Shown: in pieces, positions 37,768 to 48,952 of the stretch
Numbering within the stretch: position 1 is the stretch's first letter
Layout: each line of letters starts with the position of its first letter
Assembly (NCBI GenBank): GCA_016196925.1
Contig: JACPWS010000026.1
Location: 1 to 64,000 of the forward strand
Direction: 5' to 3'
DNA: 64,000 bases
From: Burkholderiales bacterium
GTDB lineage: Bacteria > Pseudomonadota > Gammaproteobacteria > Burkholderiales > Burkholderiaceae_D
Translations under genes and position numbers: made by a program
The notes under the pieces: generated by a model
What the model saw: the letters and a program-made list of their open reading frames with translations, nothing else
The model's database searches: none
Told to the model about the DNA's origin: nothing

Positions 37768-39483
37768 TTAGTTCTTGTTGTCGAGCTTGGCTTTCAACAG
37801 AGCGCCCAGGCTGGTAGTGCCGGAAGCTGCGTTGGAATCGGCGGACATCTTTTGCATGGCTTCCTGAGTCTCGGCGCTATCTTTTGCCTTGATAGACAAC
37901 TGGATGCCACGTGCCTTGCGGTCGATGTTCAGTACCAGCGCTTCAACGCTGTCGCCGACTTTCAGGTGAGTACCGGCATCTTCCACGCGGTCGCGGGAGA
38001 TTTCGGATGCACGCAGGTAGCCTTCAACGTCGTCTGCCAGCTGGATCACGGCGCCTTTAGGCTCTACCGATTTAACAGTACCGGTCACGATCGCGCCCTT
38101 GTCGTTCATTGCGCAGTAGTTATTGAATGGGTCGCCTTCCAGTTGCTTAACGCCCAGGGACACGCGCTCACGCTCGACGTCGATGGCCAGAACGATGGCT
38201 TCCAGTTCGTCACCTTTCTTGAACTTGCGTACGGCTTCTTCGCCGGCTTCGTTCCAGGACAGGTCGGACAGGTGCACCAGGCCGTCGATGTTACCGGACA
38301 AGCCGATAAATACGCCGAAGTCGGTGATCGATTTGATCGCGCCACGGACTTTGTCGCCCTTCTTGTGATTGATCGCGAAATCGTCCCAAGGATTAGCCTT
38401 GCACTGCTTCATGCCCAGGCTGATACGACGACGGTCTTCGTCGATTTCCAGAACCATGACTTCAACTTCGTCGCCCAACTGGACAACTTTGTTAGGAGCG
38501 ACGTTCTTGTTAGTCCAGTCCATTTCGGAAACGTGGACCAGACCTTCGATACCTTGCTCGACTTCAACGAATGCACCGTAGTCGGTCAGGTTGGTGACTT
38601 TGCCGAACAGACGGGTGTTGGCTGGGTAACGACGGGACAAGCCTGTCCATGGATCGTCGCCCAATTGCTTGACGCCCAGGGAAACGCGGTTCTTCTCTTG
38701 ATCGAACTTCAGGATCTTGGCAGTGATTTCCTGGCCGACTGTCAACACCTCGGAAGGGTGACGTACACGGCGCCATGCCAGGTCGGTGATGTGCAACAAG
38801 CCATCGATGCCGCCCAGATCGACGAACGCGCCGTAGTCGGTGATGTTCTTGACGATACCGGTAACCACGGTGCCTTCTTTCAGGGTTTCCATCAGCTTGG
38901 CGCGCTCTTCGCCCATGGACGCTTCAACCACAGCGCGGCGGGACAGAACGACGTTGTTACGCTTGCGATCGAGCTTGATGACCTTGAATTCCATGGTCTT
39001 GCCTTCGTAAGGAGTTGTATCCTTAACTGGGCGTGTATCGACCAGGGAACCTGGCAAGAAGGCGCGGATGCCGTTGGTCAGAACGGTCAGGCCGCCTTTA
39101 ACTTTGCCATTGACGGTACCGGTAACGATCTCGCCAGACTCCAGCGCTTTTTCCAGCGCGAGCCAGGAGGCCAGACGTTTTGCCTTGTCGCGCGACAAGA
39201 TGGTGTCGCCGAAACCGTTTTCCAGCGAATCGATCGCTACGGAAACGAAATCGCCGATATTAACTTCCAGGTCGCCCTGGTCGTTTTTGAATTCTTCAAC
39301 CGGGATGAAGGCTTCGGACTTCAAGCCTGCGTTCACGATCACGAAGTTGTGGTCGATACGAACGACTTCAGCAGAAATCACTTCACCGGAACGCATATCC
39401 TGGCGTGACAAAGACTCTTCGAACAAAGCTGCGAAGCTGTCTGCGCCGGTAGCGAAATCTTGGGACATGAATACAGTAGACAT
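37768..39483 (-). CDS. rpsA: 30S ribosomal protein S1
   Basis: Six S1 repeats, '[30 protein letters not shown]'. Confidence 0.97.
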   Translation of the reverse strand: MSTVFMSQDFATGADSFAALFEESLSRQDMRSGEVISAEVVRIDHNFVIVNAGLKSEAFIPVEEFKNDQGDLEVNIGDFVSVAIDSLENGFGDTILSRDKAKRLASWLALEKALESGEIVTGTVNGKVKGGLTVLTNGIRAFLPGSLVDTRPVKDTTPYEGKTMEFKVIKLDRKRNNVVLSRRAVVEASMGEERAKLMETLKEGTVVTGIVKNITDYGAFVDLGGIDGLLHITDLAWRRVRHPSEVLTVGQEITAKILKFDQEKNRVSLGVKQLGDDPWTGLSRRYPANTRLFGKVTNLTDYGAFVEVEQGIEGLVHVSEMDWTNKNVAPNKVVQLGDEVEVMVLEIDEDRRRISLGMKQCKANPWDDFAINHKKGDKVRGAIKSITDFGVFIGLSGNIDGLVHLSDLSWNEAGEEAVRKFKKGDELEAIVLAIDVERERVSLGVKQLEGDPFNNYCAMNDKGAIVTGTVKSVEPKGAVIQLADDVEGYLRASEISRDRVEDAGTHLKVGDSVEALVLNIDRKARGIQLSIKAKDSAETQEAMQKMSADSNAASGTTSLGALLKAKLDNKN

Positions 39484-39583
39484 AATATTTTGGGGTTAGC
39501 CGGAATAGAACAAAGGCGCTATTTACCGGGTTAGGTTGAACAACCCTGCCACGAACTTGCATCGTCGCAGGCACTGCCGCATG

Positions 39584-40258
39584 TCAGGCTTGCGGCTGGC
39601 ATGCATCGGCATACCAGCCCAGCACTTTCTGCACGGCTTGCTCCGCCGTCATTTCAGAAGTGTCGAGTATGTATGCGCCTGGAGCGGGCTTGAGCGGCGC
39701 GGCGGCGCGGGCACTATCCCTTGCGTCGCGCTCAGTCAAATCTTTTACCAAGTTTTCCATATTAGCAGAAATCCCCTTTTCAATCAATTGCTTATAGCGG
39801 CGACTGGCGCGCGCCTCGGCACTTGCTGTCAGGAAGACTTTCAGGCTTGCATCCGGGAAAATCACGGTCCCCATGTCGCGGCCGTCGGCCACCAGGCCGG
39901 GCGCCACACGGAACGCCACCTGCAACTCCACCAGCGCCTGGCGCACGGCCGGCAAGACGGCGATTTGCGAGGCGGCCACGCCGACCGCTTCGGCGCGCAC
40001 CGCATCGGTCACGTCGGCTTCGTCGAGCAGCACGTGGCCGTGTACAAAACGGCAAGGCAAGACGCGCGCCAACGCCGCCAGCGCGGCTTCGTCGTCCAGC
40101 GCCACGCGTTTGCGGAGCGCCGAGAGGGCGGTCAGGCGGTACAGGGCGCCGGAATCGAGGTATTGAAAACCGAGCTGCTTGGCGACCCGGTGCGCCACCG
40201 TGCCCTTGCCCGATGCGGTCGGGCCGTCGATCGTGATTACGGGGCTAATTTTGTTCAT
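39584..40258 (-). CDS. cmk: Cytidylate kinase
   Basis: [35 protein letters not shown]. Confidence 0.95.
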   Translation of the reverse strand: MNKISPVITIDGPTASGKGTVAHRVAKQLGFQYLDSGALYRLTALSALRKRVALDDEAALAALARVLPCRFVHGHVLLDEADVTDAVRAEAVGVAASQIAVLPAVRQALVELQVAFRVAPGLVADGRDMGTVIFPDASLKVFLTASAEARASRRYKQLIEKGISANMENLVKDLTERDARDSARAAAPLKPAPGAYILDTSEMTAEQAVQKVLGWYADACQPQA

Positions 40259-40261
40259 TTT

Positions 40262-40340
40262 TTTGGGAGTATCTGTTAAAAACCATGGGGTACCAGCGTA
40301 AATTAAGGCGTGCTAAAAAATACTGGGAGGGAGTAATACT
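40262..40340. repeat. GGGGAGTAT/ATACTCCCC element, divergent copy 3
   Basis: GGGAGTATC ... CAGCGTAAATTAAGGC ... AAAAAATACTGGGAGGGAGTAATACT; same internal core as copies 1 and 2. Confidence 0.5.
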
Positions 40341-40366
40341 GCCAAATTAACCCGTAAACTCAAAGT

Positions 40367-40440
40367 CGTCATCCCTGCGCAGGCAGGGATCCAGCGTCTT
40401 TTGGCACACGCCACTAGATTCCGGCTTTCGCCGGAATGAC
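40367..40440. repeat. REP-like inverted repeat (GTCATCCCTGC...GGAATGAC)
   Basis: GTCATCCCTGCGCAGGCAGGGATCCAG ... AGATTCCGGCTTTCGCCGGAATGAC: two hairpins in a GTCATYCC/GGAATGAC frame. Confidence 0.75.
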
Positions 40441-40491
40441 TAAACAAAGTGTTCGTCTTAACATAACGGCATTACTGGCTACGAATATATT

Positions 40492-41829
40492 TCAGAACAG
40501 GTTCTTGTGATTGATCTGAGCAAACACCTCGAAATAATCGGGGAAAGTCTTGGCCACGCATTTGGGATCGTCGATGCGGATGGCGGCGCCGCGCCGCGCC
40601 GCGCCATCCAGGCTGGCCAGCGAGAAACACATCGCCATGCGGTGATCGTCATAGGTAGCTATCGTCGCCGGCAAGATGCGTTCGGGCGGCGTGATCGTCA
40701 TGCAATCCGGCCCCTCCTCGATCAGCGCGCCGAGCTTGCGCAATTCGGTCGCCATGGCGGACAGGCGGTCGGTTTCCTTGACGCGCCAGCTGGCGATATT
40801 GCGCAAAGTCGTGCTGCCGTTCGCGTACAGGGCGGCCACCGCGATGGTCATGGCGGCGTCCGGGATGTGGTTGCAATCCATATCTATCGCTTGCAGCACG
40901 CCGTTCGAGCTGGCTTCTATCCAGTTGTCGCCGCGGGCGATGGTGGCGCCCATTTTTTCCAGCGCTTCGGCAAAACGCACGTCGCCCTGGATACTGTCCC
41001 GCCCTACCCCCTCCACCCGCACCGGGCCGCCGGCAATCGCGCCGGCCGCCAGGAAATACGAAGCCGAAGAAGCATCGCCTTCGACATGGATCACGCCCGG
41101 CGAGCGGTAGTGCTGGCCGGCCTCTACCGTAAATGCTTGCCAGCCATCGCGTTGCACCTGCACGCCGAAGCGCTGCATCAGGTTCAGGGTGATTTCTATA
41201 TACGGCTTGGAAATCAGCTCGCCGCTGACTTCTATACTCACCGCCTGTTCGCGCGCCATCAGCGGCGCCGCCATCAGCAAGGCGGTCAGGAACTGGCTGG
41301 AAACATTGCCTTTGACTTGCAGGCGCTGAGCATGGATGTGGCCGCGGCGGATATGCAGCGGCGGATAGCCGGGATTGCCGCTGTACTCGATCTGTGCGCC
41401 GGCCTGATTGAGAGCCTCGACCAGATCGCCTATCGGCCGCTCATGCATGCGCGCCACGCCGTGCAGCGTGTAGTCGCCACCCAGCACCGCCAGCGCCGCC
41501 ACCAGCGGACGGATCGCAGTGCCGGCATTGCCCATGAACAGGTCGGCCTGATGTTTTGGTAACTGGCCATTCACGCCCTGCACCGTGTAATTTTGCGTGG
41601 AGCCATCCTGCTGCCAGTGCACGCCGAGTTGTTGCAGAGCATTCAACATCACCAGGGTGTCGTCGGAAGCCAGTAAATCCATGATCTGCGTCGTACCCTG
41701 CGCCAGCGCGGCCAGCAGCAAGGTGCGGTTCGAAATACTTTTGGAGCCGGGCAGGCGCACTACGCCCTGCACCCGCAGCACGGGTTGCAGGTCGATATGC
41801 TGCGGATAATGTTTACTGCGTTGTGTCAT
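40492..41829 (-). CDS. aroA: 3-phosphoshikimate 1-carboxyvinyltransferase
   Basis: [57 protein letters not shown]. Confidence 0.96.
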   Translation of the reverse strand: MTQRSKHYPQHIDLQPVLRVQGVVRLPGSKSISNRTLLLAALAQGTTQIMDLLASDDTLVMLNALQQLGVHWQQDGSTQNYTVQGVNGQLPKHQADLFMGNAGTAIRPLVAALAVLGGDYTLHGVARMHERPIGDLVEALNQAGAQIEYSGNPGYPPLHIRRGHIHAQRLQVKGNVSSQFLTALLMAAPLMAREQAVSIEVSGELISKPYIEITLNLMQRFGVQVQRDGWQAFTVEAGQHYRSPGVIHVEGDASSASYFLAAGAIAGGPVRVEGVGRDSIQGDVRFAEALEKMGATIARGDNWIEASSNGVLQAIDMDCNHIPDAAMTIAVAALYANGSTTLRNIASWRVKETDRLSAMATELRKLGALIEEGPDCMTITPPERILPATIATYDDHRMAMCFSLASLDGAARRGAAIRIDDPKCVAKTFPDYFEVFAQINHKNLF

Positions 41830-41910
41830 GGTGGGGTGAACCTGTATTTTTTAAATGCGGCGCATTAACTGGAATTAGCTGAAAATCTCTGCCTATTCTG
41901 CAGCAATTTC

Positions 41911-42816
41911 TCAATCGCCGCCCTCGCGTTGCTGTTGCTCTGCCGCTTCTATCGCGCTGATCCAGCTATGGCGCGCGTGCTGGGCATTGGCGTAGATCGC
42001 TTCCAGGCCGACAGCATCCGCTTGCAGCAGATGTTCGCGCAAGACGGCCAGCCGCGCCGTGTAGGAATCCAGCTCCTGCAAGATCGCGACGCGATTCGCC
42101 AGGCTGATGTCGCGCCACATTTCCGGCGAAGAACCGGCGATGCGCGTGAAGTCGCGGAAGCCGCTGGCCGCGTACTGGAACAACACATCGGCATGCGGCT
42201 TGCGCGCGATATCGTCCACCAAGGCATACGCCAGCAAATGCGGCAGATGACTGACCGCAGCAAACACTGCATCGTGTTCGTCCGGCGCTAAATGGTGAAT
42301 GATCGCGCCACATTGCCGCCAGGCCCAGGCCACGCGCGCCACGGCGGCATAGGAGTTTTCCGGCAAGCGCGTGATCACGGCCTTCTTGCCTACATACAAA
42401 TCCGCCAACGCCGCTTCTGGCCCGTTCAACTCGCGTCCGGCGATAGGATGGGCCGGCACGAACTGCGCCAGCTTCCCGCCCAAAGCCAGGCGCGCGGCGG
42501 CCACCACATCGGCCTTAGTGCTGCCAGCGTCGGTGACCACGGTGCCAGGCTGCAAATACGGCTGAATCGCGCCGAGTATCGCCGCGGTCTGCGCCACCGG
42601 CGCGGCGATCAGCACCAGCTCCGCGCCCTGCACGGCGGCTTGCGCCGAGTCGGCAATTTCATCGATGATGCCCAGCTGTTGCGCGACCTCCAGCGCAGCG
42701 CGGCTGCGCCCGACACCGACCACCTGTTGCACCGCGCCGGCCTGCTTCAGCGCCAACGCGAACGAACCGCCGATCAGGCCGACCCCGAAAATCGCTACTT
42801 TCTTGAATGCCTGCAT
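41911..42816 (-). CDS. tyrA: Prephenate dehydrogenase
   Basis: VAIFGVGLIGGSFALALKQAG; FVPAHPIAGRELNGPEAA. Confidence 0.92.
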   Translation of the reverse strand: MQAFKKVAIFGVGLIGGSFALALKQAGAVQQVVGVGRSRAALEVAQQLGIIDEIADSAQAAVQGAELVLIAAPVAQTAAILGAIQPYLQPGTVVTDAGSTKADVVAAARLALGGKLAQFVPAHPIAGRELNGPEAALADLYVGKKAVITRLPENSYAAVARVAWAWRQCGAIIHHLAPDEHDAVFAAVSHLPHLLAYALVDDIARKPHADVLFQYAASGFRDFTRIAGSSPEMWRDISLANRVAILQELDSYTARLAVLREHLLQADAVGLEAIYANAQHARHSWISAIEAAEQQQREGGD

Positions 42817-42823
42817 GTGCGAC

Positions 42824-43897
42824 TCACAAGGTACAAGGGTAAGAACCGAGCACCTTGAAGAAGGCCGCGTTATCGTTCAGTTCGGCCATGGCGGCTGCCA
42901 CCTTGACGTCCAGCACATGGCCTTCGACGTCGATATAAAAATAATATTCCCAGTTGCCGGTACGGGCCGGACGCGATTCGAAGCGCGTCATGGAAACCCC
43001 GTGCCTGGAGAGCGGCGCCAGCAAGTTGTACACGGCGCCGGCCTTGTTCGGCGTGGCCAGCACGATGGAAGTCTGGTCCTTGCCGCTGGGCGTGGTGCGC
43101 AGACGGCCGATCACGGCGAAACGAGTACGGTTATGCGGGTCGTCCTGGATATGCGCGCTGACCACGCCCAGGTTGTATTGCTGGCCGGCGATTTCGCTGG
43201 CGATCGCCGCCACCGTGACATCGCCGCTGGCCATACGCGCCGCTTCGGCGTTCGAGGCCACCGCATGCCTTTCGATATGCGGATAATGCTGGTTCAGCCA
43301 GGCCTGGCACTGCGCCAGCGCTTGCGAATGGGCGCAGATGCGGCTGACGCCTTCCATATTGCCGGACTTGCTCATCAGACTGTGCTGCACAGCGATCGCC
43401 AGCTCACCGCTAATCGCCAGGCTGGTTTGCAACAGCAGATCGAGGGTGCGGTTGATCGCACCCTCGGAAGAATTTTCTATCGGCACCACGCCGAAATCGG
43501 CGGTGCCGGCTTCGGTCGCGCGGAACACTTCATCGATGGAAACGCAGGGCAAGGCGGCGATCGCGTGACCGAATTGCTGGTACACCGCCTGCTCGCTGAA
43601 AGTGCCGACCGGCCCCAGAAACGCCACCACCACGCGCCGTTCAAGCGCGCGGCAAGCCGACATGATTTCGCGGAAAATCAATTGCACATCTTCGCTTTGC
43701 AGCGGGCCGGGATTGCGCTCGGCCACGCTGCGCAAGACTTGCGCTTCACGCTCGGGCCGGAACACCGGCGCATTGGTCTCGGCCTTGACGTGACCAACCT
43801 GTTCCGCCACACGGGCGCGCTGATTCAGCAGGTCGAGTATCTGCGCGTCGATGGCATCGATCTTGTGCCGCAGCGGGAGTAATTTGTTGTCGCTCAT
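42824..43897 (-). CDS. pheA: Bifunctional chorismate mutase / prephenate dehydratase
   Basis: KIDAIDAQILDLLNQRA; VAFLGPVGTFSEQAVYQQFG; ESRPARTGNWEYYFYIDVEG. Confidence 0.95.
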   Translation of the reverse strand: MSDNKLLPLRHKIDAIDAQILDLLNQRARVAEQVGHVKAETNAPVFRPEREAQVLRSVAERNPGPLQSEDVQLIFREIMSACRALERRVVVAFLGPVGTFSEQAVYQQFGHAIAALPCVSIDEVFRATEAGTADFGVVPIENSSEGAINRTLDLLLQTSLAISGELAIAVQHSLMSKSGNMEGVSRICAHSQALAQCQAWLNQHYPHIERHAVASNAEAARMASGDVTVAAIASEIAGQQYNLGVVSAHIQDDPHNRTRFAVIGRLRTTPSGKDQTSIVLATPNKAGAVYNLLAPLSRHGVSMTRFESRPARTGNWEYYFYIDVEGHVLDVKVAAAMAELNDNAAFFKVLGSYPCTL

Positions 43898-44048
43898 ATT
43901 TCACCTAAAAACCGTTTTTTATATGCATTTTGCACGCAAAGCGCGCTTTCTTTTCCTCCGGACTTGTGGTCCGGTTCGTCAGCGCCACGGTTTCCAGGTG
44001 ATGGTGTTGTGCCATGTTCAGAAAGGGCTGACGGTGAAAAATGAATCC

Positions 44049-44132
44049 CTAAGGAAACGCAGATTAAATTAAATGGCGTCATTCCAGCGCAAGCGGGGAC
44101 GACGGAATTCAATCAAATCCGTGCTTCTTTAG
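44049..44132. repeat. MITE-like dispersed element, shortened/degenerate copy D (inverted orientation)
   Basis: CTAAGGAAACGCAGATTAAAT ... ATCAAATCCGTGCTTCTTTAG: same terminal inverted repeats as copies A-C. Confidence 0.65.
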
Positions 44133-45232
44133 CTATGACTTGCTGCAAACTCCTGCATGAAACTCACCAGCGCCTGCACGCCTGCCAGCGGCATCGCGTT
44201 ATAGATAGAGGCGCGCATGCCGCCTACCGATTTATGCCCCTTCAACTGTAGCAGACCGCGTTGCTTGGCGGCCGCCAGGAATGCTGCATTCAGGCTTTCA
44301 TCCTTGAGGAAGAAAGGCACATTCATGCGCGAACGACAGTCTTTGGCGATGCGGTTTTCATAGAAATCGGTGGCGTCCAGGTAATCGTACAGTAGTTTCG
44401 CCTTGGCGATATTTTGCTGCTCGATGGCCGCCACCCCGCCCTGGCGCTTCAGCCACTGGAACACCAGGCCGGCGATATAGATCGCATAAGTCGGCGGCGT
44501 GTTGTACATGGAATCGTTGTCCGCCACGATCTTCCAGTTGAAGGCCGACGGGCAGATCGGCAGGGCGTGGCCCAGCAAATCTTCGCGCACGATGACGATG
44601 GTCAAACCGGCCGGTCCGATATTCTTTTGCGCGCCGCCAAAAATAGCGCCATATTTGCTGACATCGATCACGCGCGACAAGATGTGCGAAGACATGTCGG
44701 CCACGATAGGCGCGTCACCGGTAGCGGCCGCGACGTCGGGCGCGAACTGGTATTCGACGCCATCGATGGTCTCGTTGGTGCACAGATGCACATAAGCTGC
44801 ATCCGGCGTCAGCTTCCATTCCGCGCGCGCAGGTACGTGCGTGAAGCCGCCGGCTTCGGCGGAAGCGGCAATATTCACCTTGCCGTATTTCTGCGCTTCC
44901 TTGATCGACTTGCCGGTCCACGATCCGGTGTGGATAAAATCTGCGGTGGCCGGCTGCGGCTTGCGCCCCATCAGATTCATAGGCACGATGGCGTTTTCAC
45001 CGAGGCCGCCGCCTTGCAGGAACAGGATTTTGTAGTTGTCCGGCACCGCCAGCAAGTCGCGCAAATCGCTTTGCGCCGCCGCGATGATGGACATGAACTC
45101 GGGTCCGCGATGGCTCATTTCCATCACCGACATGCCGCTGCCGTGCCAGTCCAGCATCTCGGCCGCCGCCTGCTGCAAAACTTCCTTGGGCAATACGGCC
45201 GGGCCGGCGGAGAAATTGTAGATTGTATTCAT
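44129..45232 (-). CDS. serC: Phosphoserine aminotransferase
   Basis: [46 protein letters not shown]. Confidence 0.95.
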   Translation of the reverse strand: MNTIYNFSAGPAVLPKEVLQQAAAEMLDWHGSGMSVMEMSHRGPEFMSIIAAAQSDLRDLLAVPDNYKILFLQGGGLGENAIVPMNLMGRKPQPATADFIHTGSWTGKSIKEAQKYGKVNIAASAEAGGFTHVPARAEWKLTPDAAYVHLCTNETIDGVEYQFAPDVAAATGDAPIVADMSSHILSRVIDVSKYGAIFGGAQKNIGPAGLTIVIVREDLLGHALPICPSAFNWKIVADNDSMYNTPPTYAIYIAGLVFQWLKRQGGVAAIEQQNIAKAKLLYDYLDATDFYENRIAKDCRSRMNVPFFLKDESLNAAFLAAAKQRGLLQLKGHKSVGGMRASIYNAMPLAGVQALVSFMQEFAASHS

Positions 45233-45244
45233 TGTTTTCAAATG

Positions 45245-45357
45245 TAGGGTGGGTACCTTGTTTGTGCCCACGCATTCAACAGCAGTCAGACATTTCGGAT
45301 AAATATTTCCGTGGTTTTTCAAGCGTAACGCGTGGGCACAAAAGCGTGCCCACCCTA
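45245..45357. repeat. Inverted-repeat element between serC and gyrA
   Basis: TAGGGTGGGTACCTTGTTTGTGCCCACGC ... GCGTGGGCACAAAAGCGTGCCCACCCTA, ~29-bp imperfect terminal inverted repeats. Confidence 0.75.
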
Positions 45358-45363
45358 GCATTC

Positions 45364-48003
45364 TTACTCCGCAGCACCTTCCGCCGCATCGCTGGTTTCA
45401 ACAGTTTCGGCGGATTCCTGATACGCGTCGGTTTCCACGATGCGCTGCAAGCCGGACAATTTGGTGCCGTCTTCCACCGCGATCAGGGTCACGCCCTGGG
45501 TCGCGCGGCCCATTTCGCGGATCTCGGAAACGCGGGTGCGGATCAGCACGCCGCCGGTGGTGATCAGCATGATTTCATCGGTAGACTCGACCAGGGTGGC
45601 CGCCACTACCTTGCCGTTACGCTCGGACGTCTGGATCGCGATCATGCCCTTGGTGCCGCGCCCGTGGCGCGTGTATTCGGTAATCGGGGTGCGTTTGCCG
45701 TAGCCGTTTTCAGTTGCGGTCAGCACCGATTGCTGTTCGTTTTCGGCGACCAGCAGGGCGATCACTTGCTGCCCTTCTTCCAGGTTCATGCCGCGCACAC
45801 CGCGCGCGGTGCGACCCATAGGGCGCACGTCGTTTTCATCGAAACGCACGGCCTTGCCGGAATCCGAAAACAGCATCACATCGTGCTTGCCGTCGGTCAG
45901 CGCGGCGCCGATCAGGAAATCGCCCTCGTCCAGATCGACTGCGATGATGCCGGCCTTGCGCGGGTTGCTGAAATCGGTCAGCGGGGTCTTTTTCACGGTG
46001 CCGAGGCTGGTCGCCATGAAGACGTAATGGTCTTCCGGGAAGCTGCGGTTGTCGCCCGACAAAGGCAGGATCACGGTGATCTTTTCGCCGTCCTGCAGCG
46101 GGAACATATTGACGATAGGCTTGCCGCGCGAATTACGCGAACCTTGCGGCACTTCCCACACCTTCAGCCAGTACAGGCGGCCGCGGTTGCTGAAGCACAG
46201 GATGTAATCGTGGGTATTCGCCACGAACAATTGCTCGATCCAGTCGTCGTCCTTGGTGGCCGTGGCTTGCTTGCCGCGCCCGCCGCGTTTTTGCGCGCGG
46301 TATTCGGACAAGGGCTGCGACTTCATGTAGCCGGTATGCGACAGGGTCACCACCATGTCTTGCGGCGTGATCAGGTCTTCGGTTTCCAGATCGGTCGCGT
46401 TATGCGTGATTTCGGAGCGGCGTACATCCTTATTGCCTTCGCCGTATTCTGTCATGCAGGCAGTCAGCTCGTCGGTGATGATGACGGTGACGCGCTCGGG
46501 CTTGGACAGGATGTCCAGCAAATCGGCGATTTCCGCCATCACGTCTTTGTATTCGTTGACGATCTTGTCTTGCTCCAGACCGGTCAGGCGTTGCAAACGC
46601 ATTTGCAGAATTTCTTGCGCCTGATCGTCGGACAACTTGTACATGCCATCATGCTGGATGCCGTAATGCGCCGGCAGGTTCTCCGGACGGAAAGCATTGA
46701 TGCCGCCTGGATTATCGGCCGCGGTGCGGGTCAGCATCTCGCGCACCATCGAGCTATCCCAGGCGCGCGTCATCAGCTCTTGCTTGGCCAACGGCGGCGT
46801 CGGGGCCGCCTTGATGATCGCGATGAAATCGTCGATATTCGCCAGCGCCACCGCCAGGCCTTCCAGCACATGGCCACGTTCGCGCGCCTTGCGCAATTCG
46901 AACACGGTGCGGCGCGTCACCACTTCGCGGCGGTGCGACAGGAAGCATTCCAGCATCTGCTTCAGGTTCAGCAATTTCGGCTGGCCATTCACCAGCGCCA
47001 CCATGTTCATGCCGAAGGTGTCTTGCAACTGGGTCTGCTTGTACAGATTATTCAGCACCACGTCCGGCACTTCGCCGCGCTTCAGTTCTATCACCACGCG
47101 CATGCCGGATTTGTCGGATTCGTCGCGGATATCGGAAATGCCTTCCAGCTTCTTGTCGCGCACCAGTTCAGCGATGCGTTCCAGCAGCGACTTCTTGTTG
47201 ACCTGGTACGGCAGCTCATCCACGATCAGCGCGGTGCGGTTGTCTTTGCCGAATTCTTCAAAGTGGGTCTTGGCGCGCATCACCACGCGGCCGCGGCCGG
47301 TGCGGTAACCGTCGCGCACGCCGGACACGCCGTAGATAATGCCGGCGGTAGGGAAATCGGGCGCCGGGATGATTTCTATCAACTCGTCGATCGTGCAATC
47401 GGCATTGCGCAACACGTGCAGCGCACCGTTGATGACTTCGGTGATGTTGTGCGGCGGGATATTGGTCGCCATACCGACCGCGATACCGGAGGCGCCGTTG
47501 ATCAGCAAGTTGGGGATACGGGTCGGCAACACCGACGGCTCTTTTTCCTTGCCGTCGTAGTTAGGCACGAAATCGACGGTTTCTTTTTCGATATCGGCCA
47601 GGATTTCATTGGCGATCTTGTCCAGGCGGCACTCGGTGTAACGCATCGCGGCGGCGTTGTCGCCGTCGACCGAACCGAAGTTACCCTGGCCATCGACCAG
47701 GGTGTAACGCAGCGAGAAATCCTGCGCCATGCGCACCAAGGTGTCGTAAATCGAGGCGTCGCCATGCGGGTGGTATTTACCCATGACTTCACCGACCACG
47801 CGCGCGCATTTCACGAACGGGCGGTTATATACGTTGTTCATTTCATGCATCGCGAACAGTACGCGTCTGTGCACCGGCTTCAAGCCGTCACGCACATCCG
47901 GCAAGGCGCGGCCTACGATCACGCTCATCGCGTAATCGAGGTAGCTCTTGCGCATTTCTTCTTCAAGGGAAATCGGGAGTGTTTCTTTAGCGAATTGATC
48001 CAT
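45364..48003 (-). CDS. gyrA: DNA gyrase subunit A
   Basis: [52 protein letters not shown]; GyrA-box and C-terminal repeats. Confidence 0.97.
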   Translation of the reverse strand: MDQFAKETLPISLEEEMRKSYLDYAMSVIVGRALPDVRDGLKPVHRRVLFAMHEMNNVYNRPFVKCARVVGEVMGKYHPHGDASIYDTLVRMAQDFSLRYTLVDGQGNFGSVDGDNAAAMRYTECRLDKIANEILADIEKETVDFVPNYDGKEKEPSVLPTRIPNLLINGASGIAVGMATNIPPHNITEVINGALHVLRNADCTIDELIEIIPAPDFPTAGIIYGVSGVRDGYRTGRGRVVMRAKTHFEEFGKDNRTALIVDELPYQVNKKSLLERIAELVRDKKLEGISDIRDESDKSGMRVVIELKRGEVPDVVLNNLYKQTQLQDTFGMNMVALVNGQPKLLNLKQMLECFLSHRREVVTRRTVFELRKARERGHVLEGLAVALANIDDFIAIIKAAPTPPLAKQELMTRAWDSSMVREMLTRTAADNPGGINAFRPENLPAHYGIQHDGMYKLSDDQAQEILQMRLQRLTGLEQDKIVNEYKDVMAEIADLLDILSKPERVTVIITDELTACMTEYGEGNKDVRRSEITHNATDLETEDLITPQDMVVTLSHTGYMKSQPLSEYRAQKRGGRGKQATATKDDDWIEQLFVANTHDYILCFSNRGRLYWLKVWEVPQGSRNSRGKPIVNMFPLQDGEKITVILPLSGDNRSFPEDHYVFMATSLGTVKKTPLTDFSNPRKAGIIAVDLDEGDFLIGAALTDGKHDVMLFSDSGKAVRFDENDVRPMGRTARGVRGMNLEEGQQVIALLVAENEQQSVLTATENGYGKRTPITEYTRHGRGTKGMIAIQTSERNGKVVAATLVESTDEIMLITTGGVLIRTRVSEIREMGRATQGVTLIAVEDGTKLSGLQRIVETDAYQESAETVETSDAAEGAAE

Positions 48004-48283
48004 TGGCGGGCCGGCAAATTTGAGCTTGGTTAATTGGTGACGCACAGCAAGTAAATCTGGCGTTTAACTCTTGATTCTAACATGCCTCACTTGCGCCCTG
48101 CGCCCTTAATAACTTGGCGAAATGAAATTTCTTGCGAAACACATAAGTAAATCCGGCCTGGGATTTTTATCGCTATAACAGCGTCCGAACTGTCGTCCAA
48201 ATGACAGCAAGCACGGAATATTTTGTGCTTTAATCAAAAAAATAACAAATAAACCCGCCCCTCACGTCAACGGAGACCGCACC

Positions 48284-48952
48284 ATGATAAGACAATTCGC
48301 CATGCTAGGCATTTTCGCCGCCGCATTGCCCGCCTTGGCTCAAACCGATATCAGGGCCGGCACGCCGAACAGCGCCTACGTACAAGATGGTCGCGGCGTC
48401 ATCACCCGTAGCGGCGCCGGCTTGTGCTGGCGTACCGGCTACTGGACGCCGGCCGATGCGGTGCCCGGCTGCGACGGCCCCTTGGTCGCGCCGGTTGCCG
48501 AGCCGAGCGTCCCGGCAATCGCCCCGGTAGTGCAGGCACCGCCACCAGCCAAACCAGTCGCCCCTAAACGTTGCGACTTCGCCGTCACCTTGCAAAACGA
48601 CGAGACTTTCGACTTCAACAAGGCCGCACTGAAATCCGGCGCCAAACAGCGCATAGACAATGAGGTGCTGAGCAAACTCGCAGCCTGTGCCAAGGTCGAA
48701 CTGGTGATCGTCACCGGCCATACCGACTTGATAGGCTCGCATCCGTACAACCAAAAACTCTCGGAAAAACGCGCCGATGCGGTGGCGGCTTACCTGAAAG
48801 ACAAGGGCGTAAGTGCCAATATCGACACCATGGGCATGGGCAAGACCCAGCAAATCAAGGCTTGCGATGACAAATTACCGCGCGCCAAACTGGCCGCCTG
48901 TCTGGCGCCGAATCGCCGCGTCGTGGTCGAGGGGCGCGGGCTGGCAAAATAG
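48284..48952 (+). CDS. OmpA-family protein (paralogue 1)
   Basis: Signal peptide; 'FDFNKAALKSGAKQRID...VTGHTDLIGSHPYNQKLSEKRADAVAAYL...NRRVVVEG'. Confidence 0.9.
   Translation: MIRQFAMLGIFAAALPALAQTDIRAGTPNSAYVQDGRGVITRSGAGLCWRTGYWTPADAVPGCDGPLVAPVAEPSVPAIAPVVQAPPPAKPVAPKRCDFAVTLQNDETFDFNKAALKSGAKQRIDNEVLSKLAACAKVELVIVTGHTDLIGSHPYNQKLSEKRADAVAAYLKDKGVSANIDTMGMGKTQQIKACDDKLPRAKLAACLAPNRRVVVEGRGLAK

Noticed and set aside
37852-39408. 518-aa plus-strand ORF antisense to rpsA
   Set aside because: Shadow ORF of the S1 repeats.
45223-48033. 936-aa plus-strand ORF antisense to gyrA
   Set aside because: High-GC shadow ORF; gyrA on the minus strand is unambiguous and the antisense product is His/Gln/Ala-rich with no recognisable domain.
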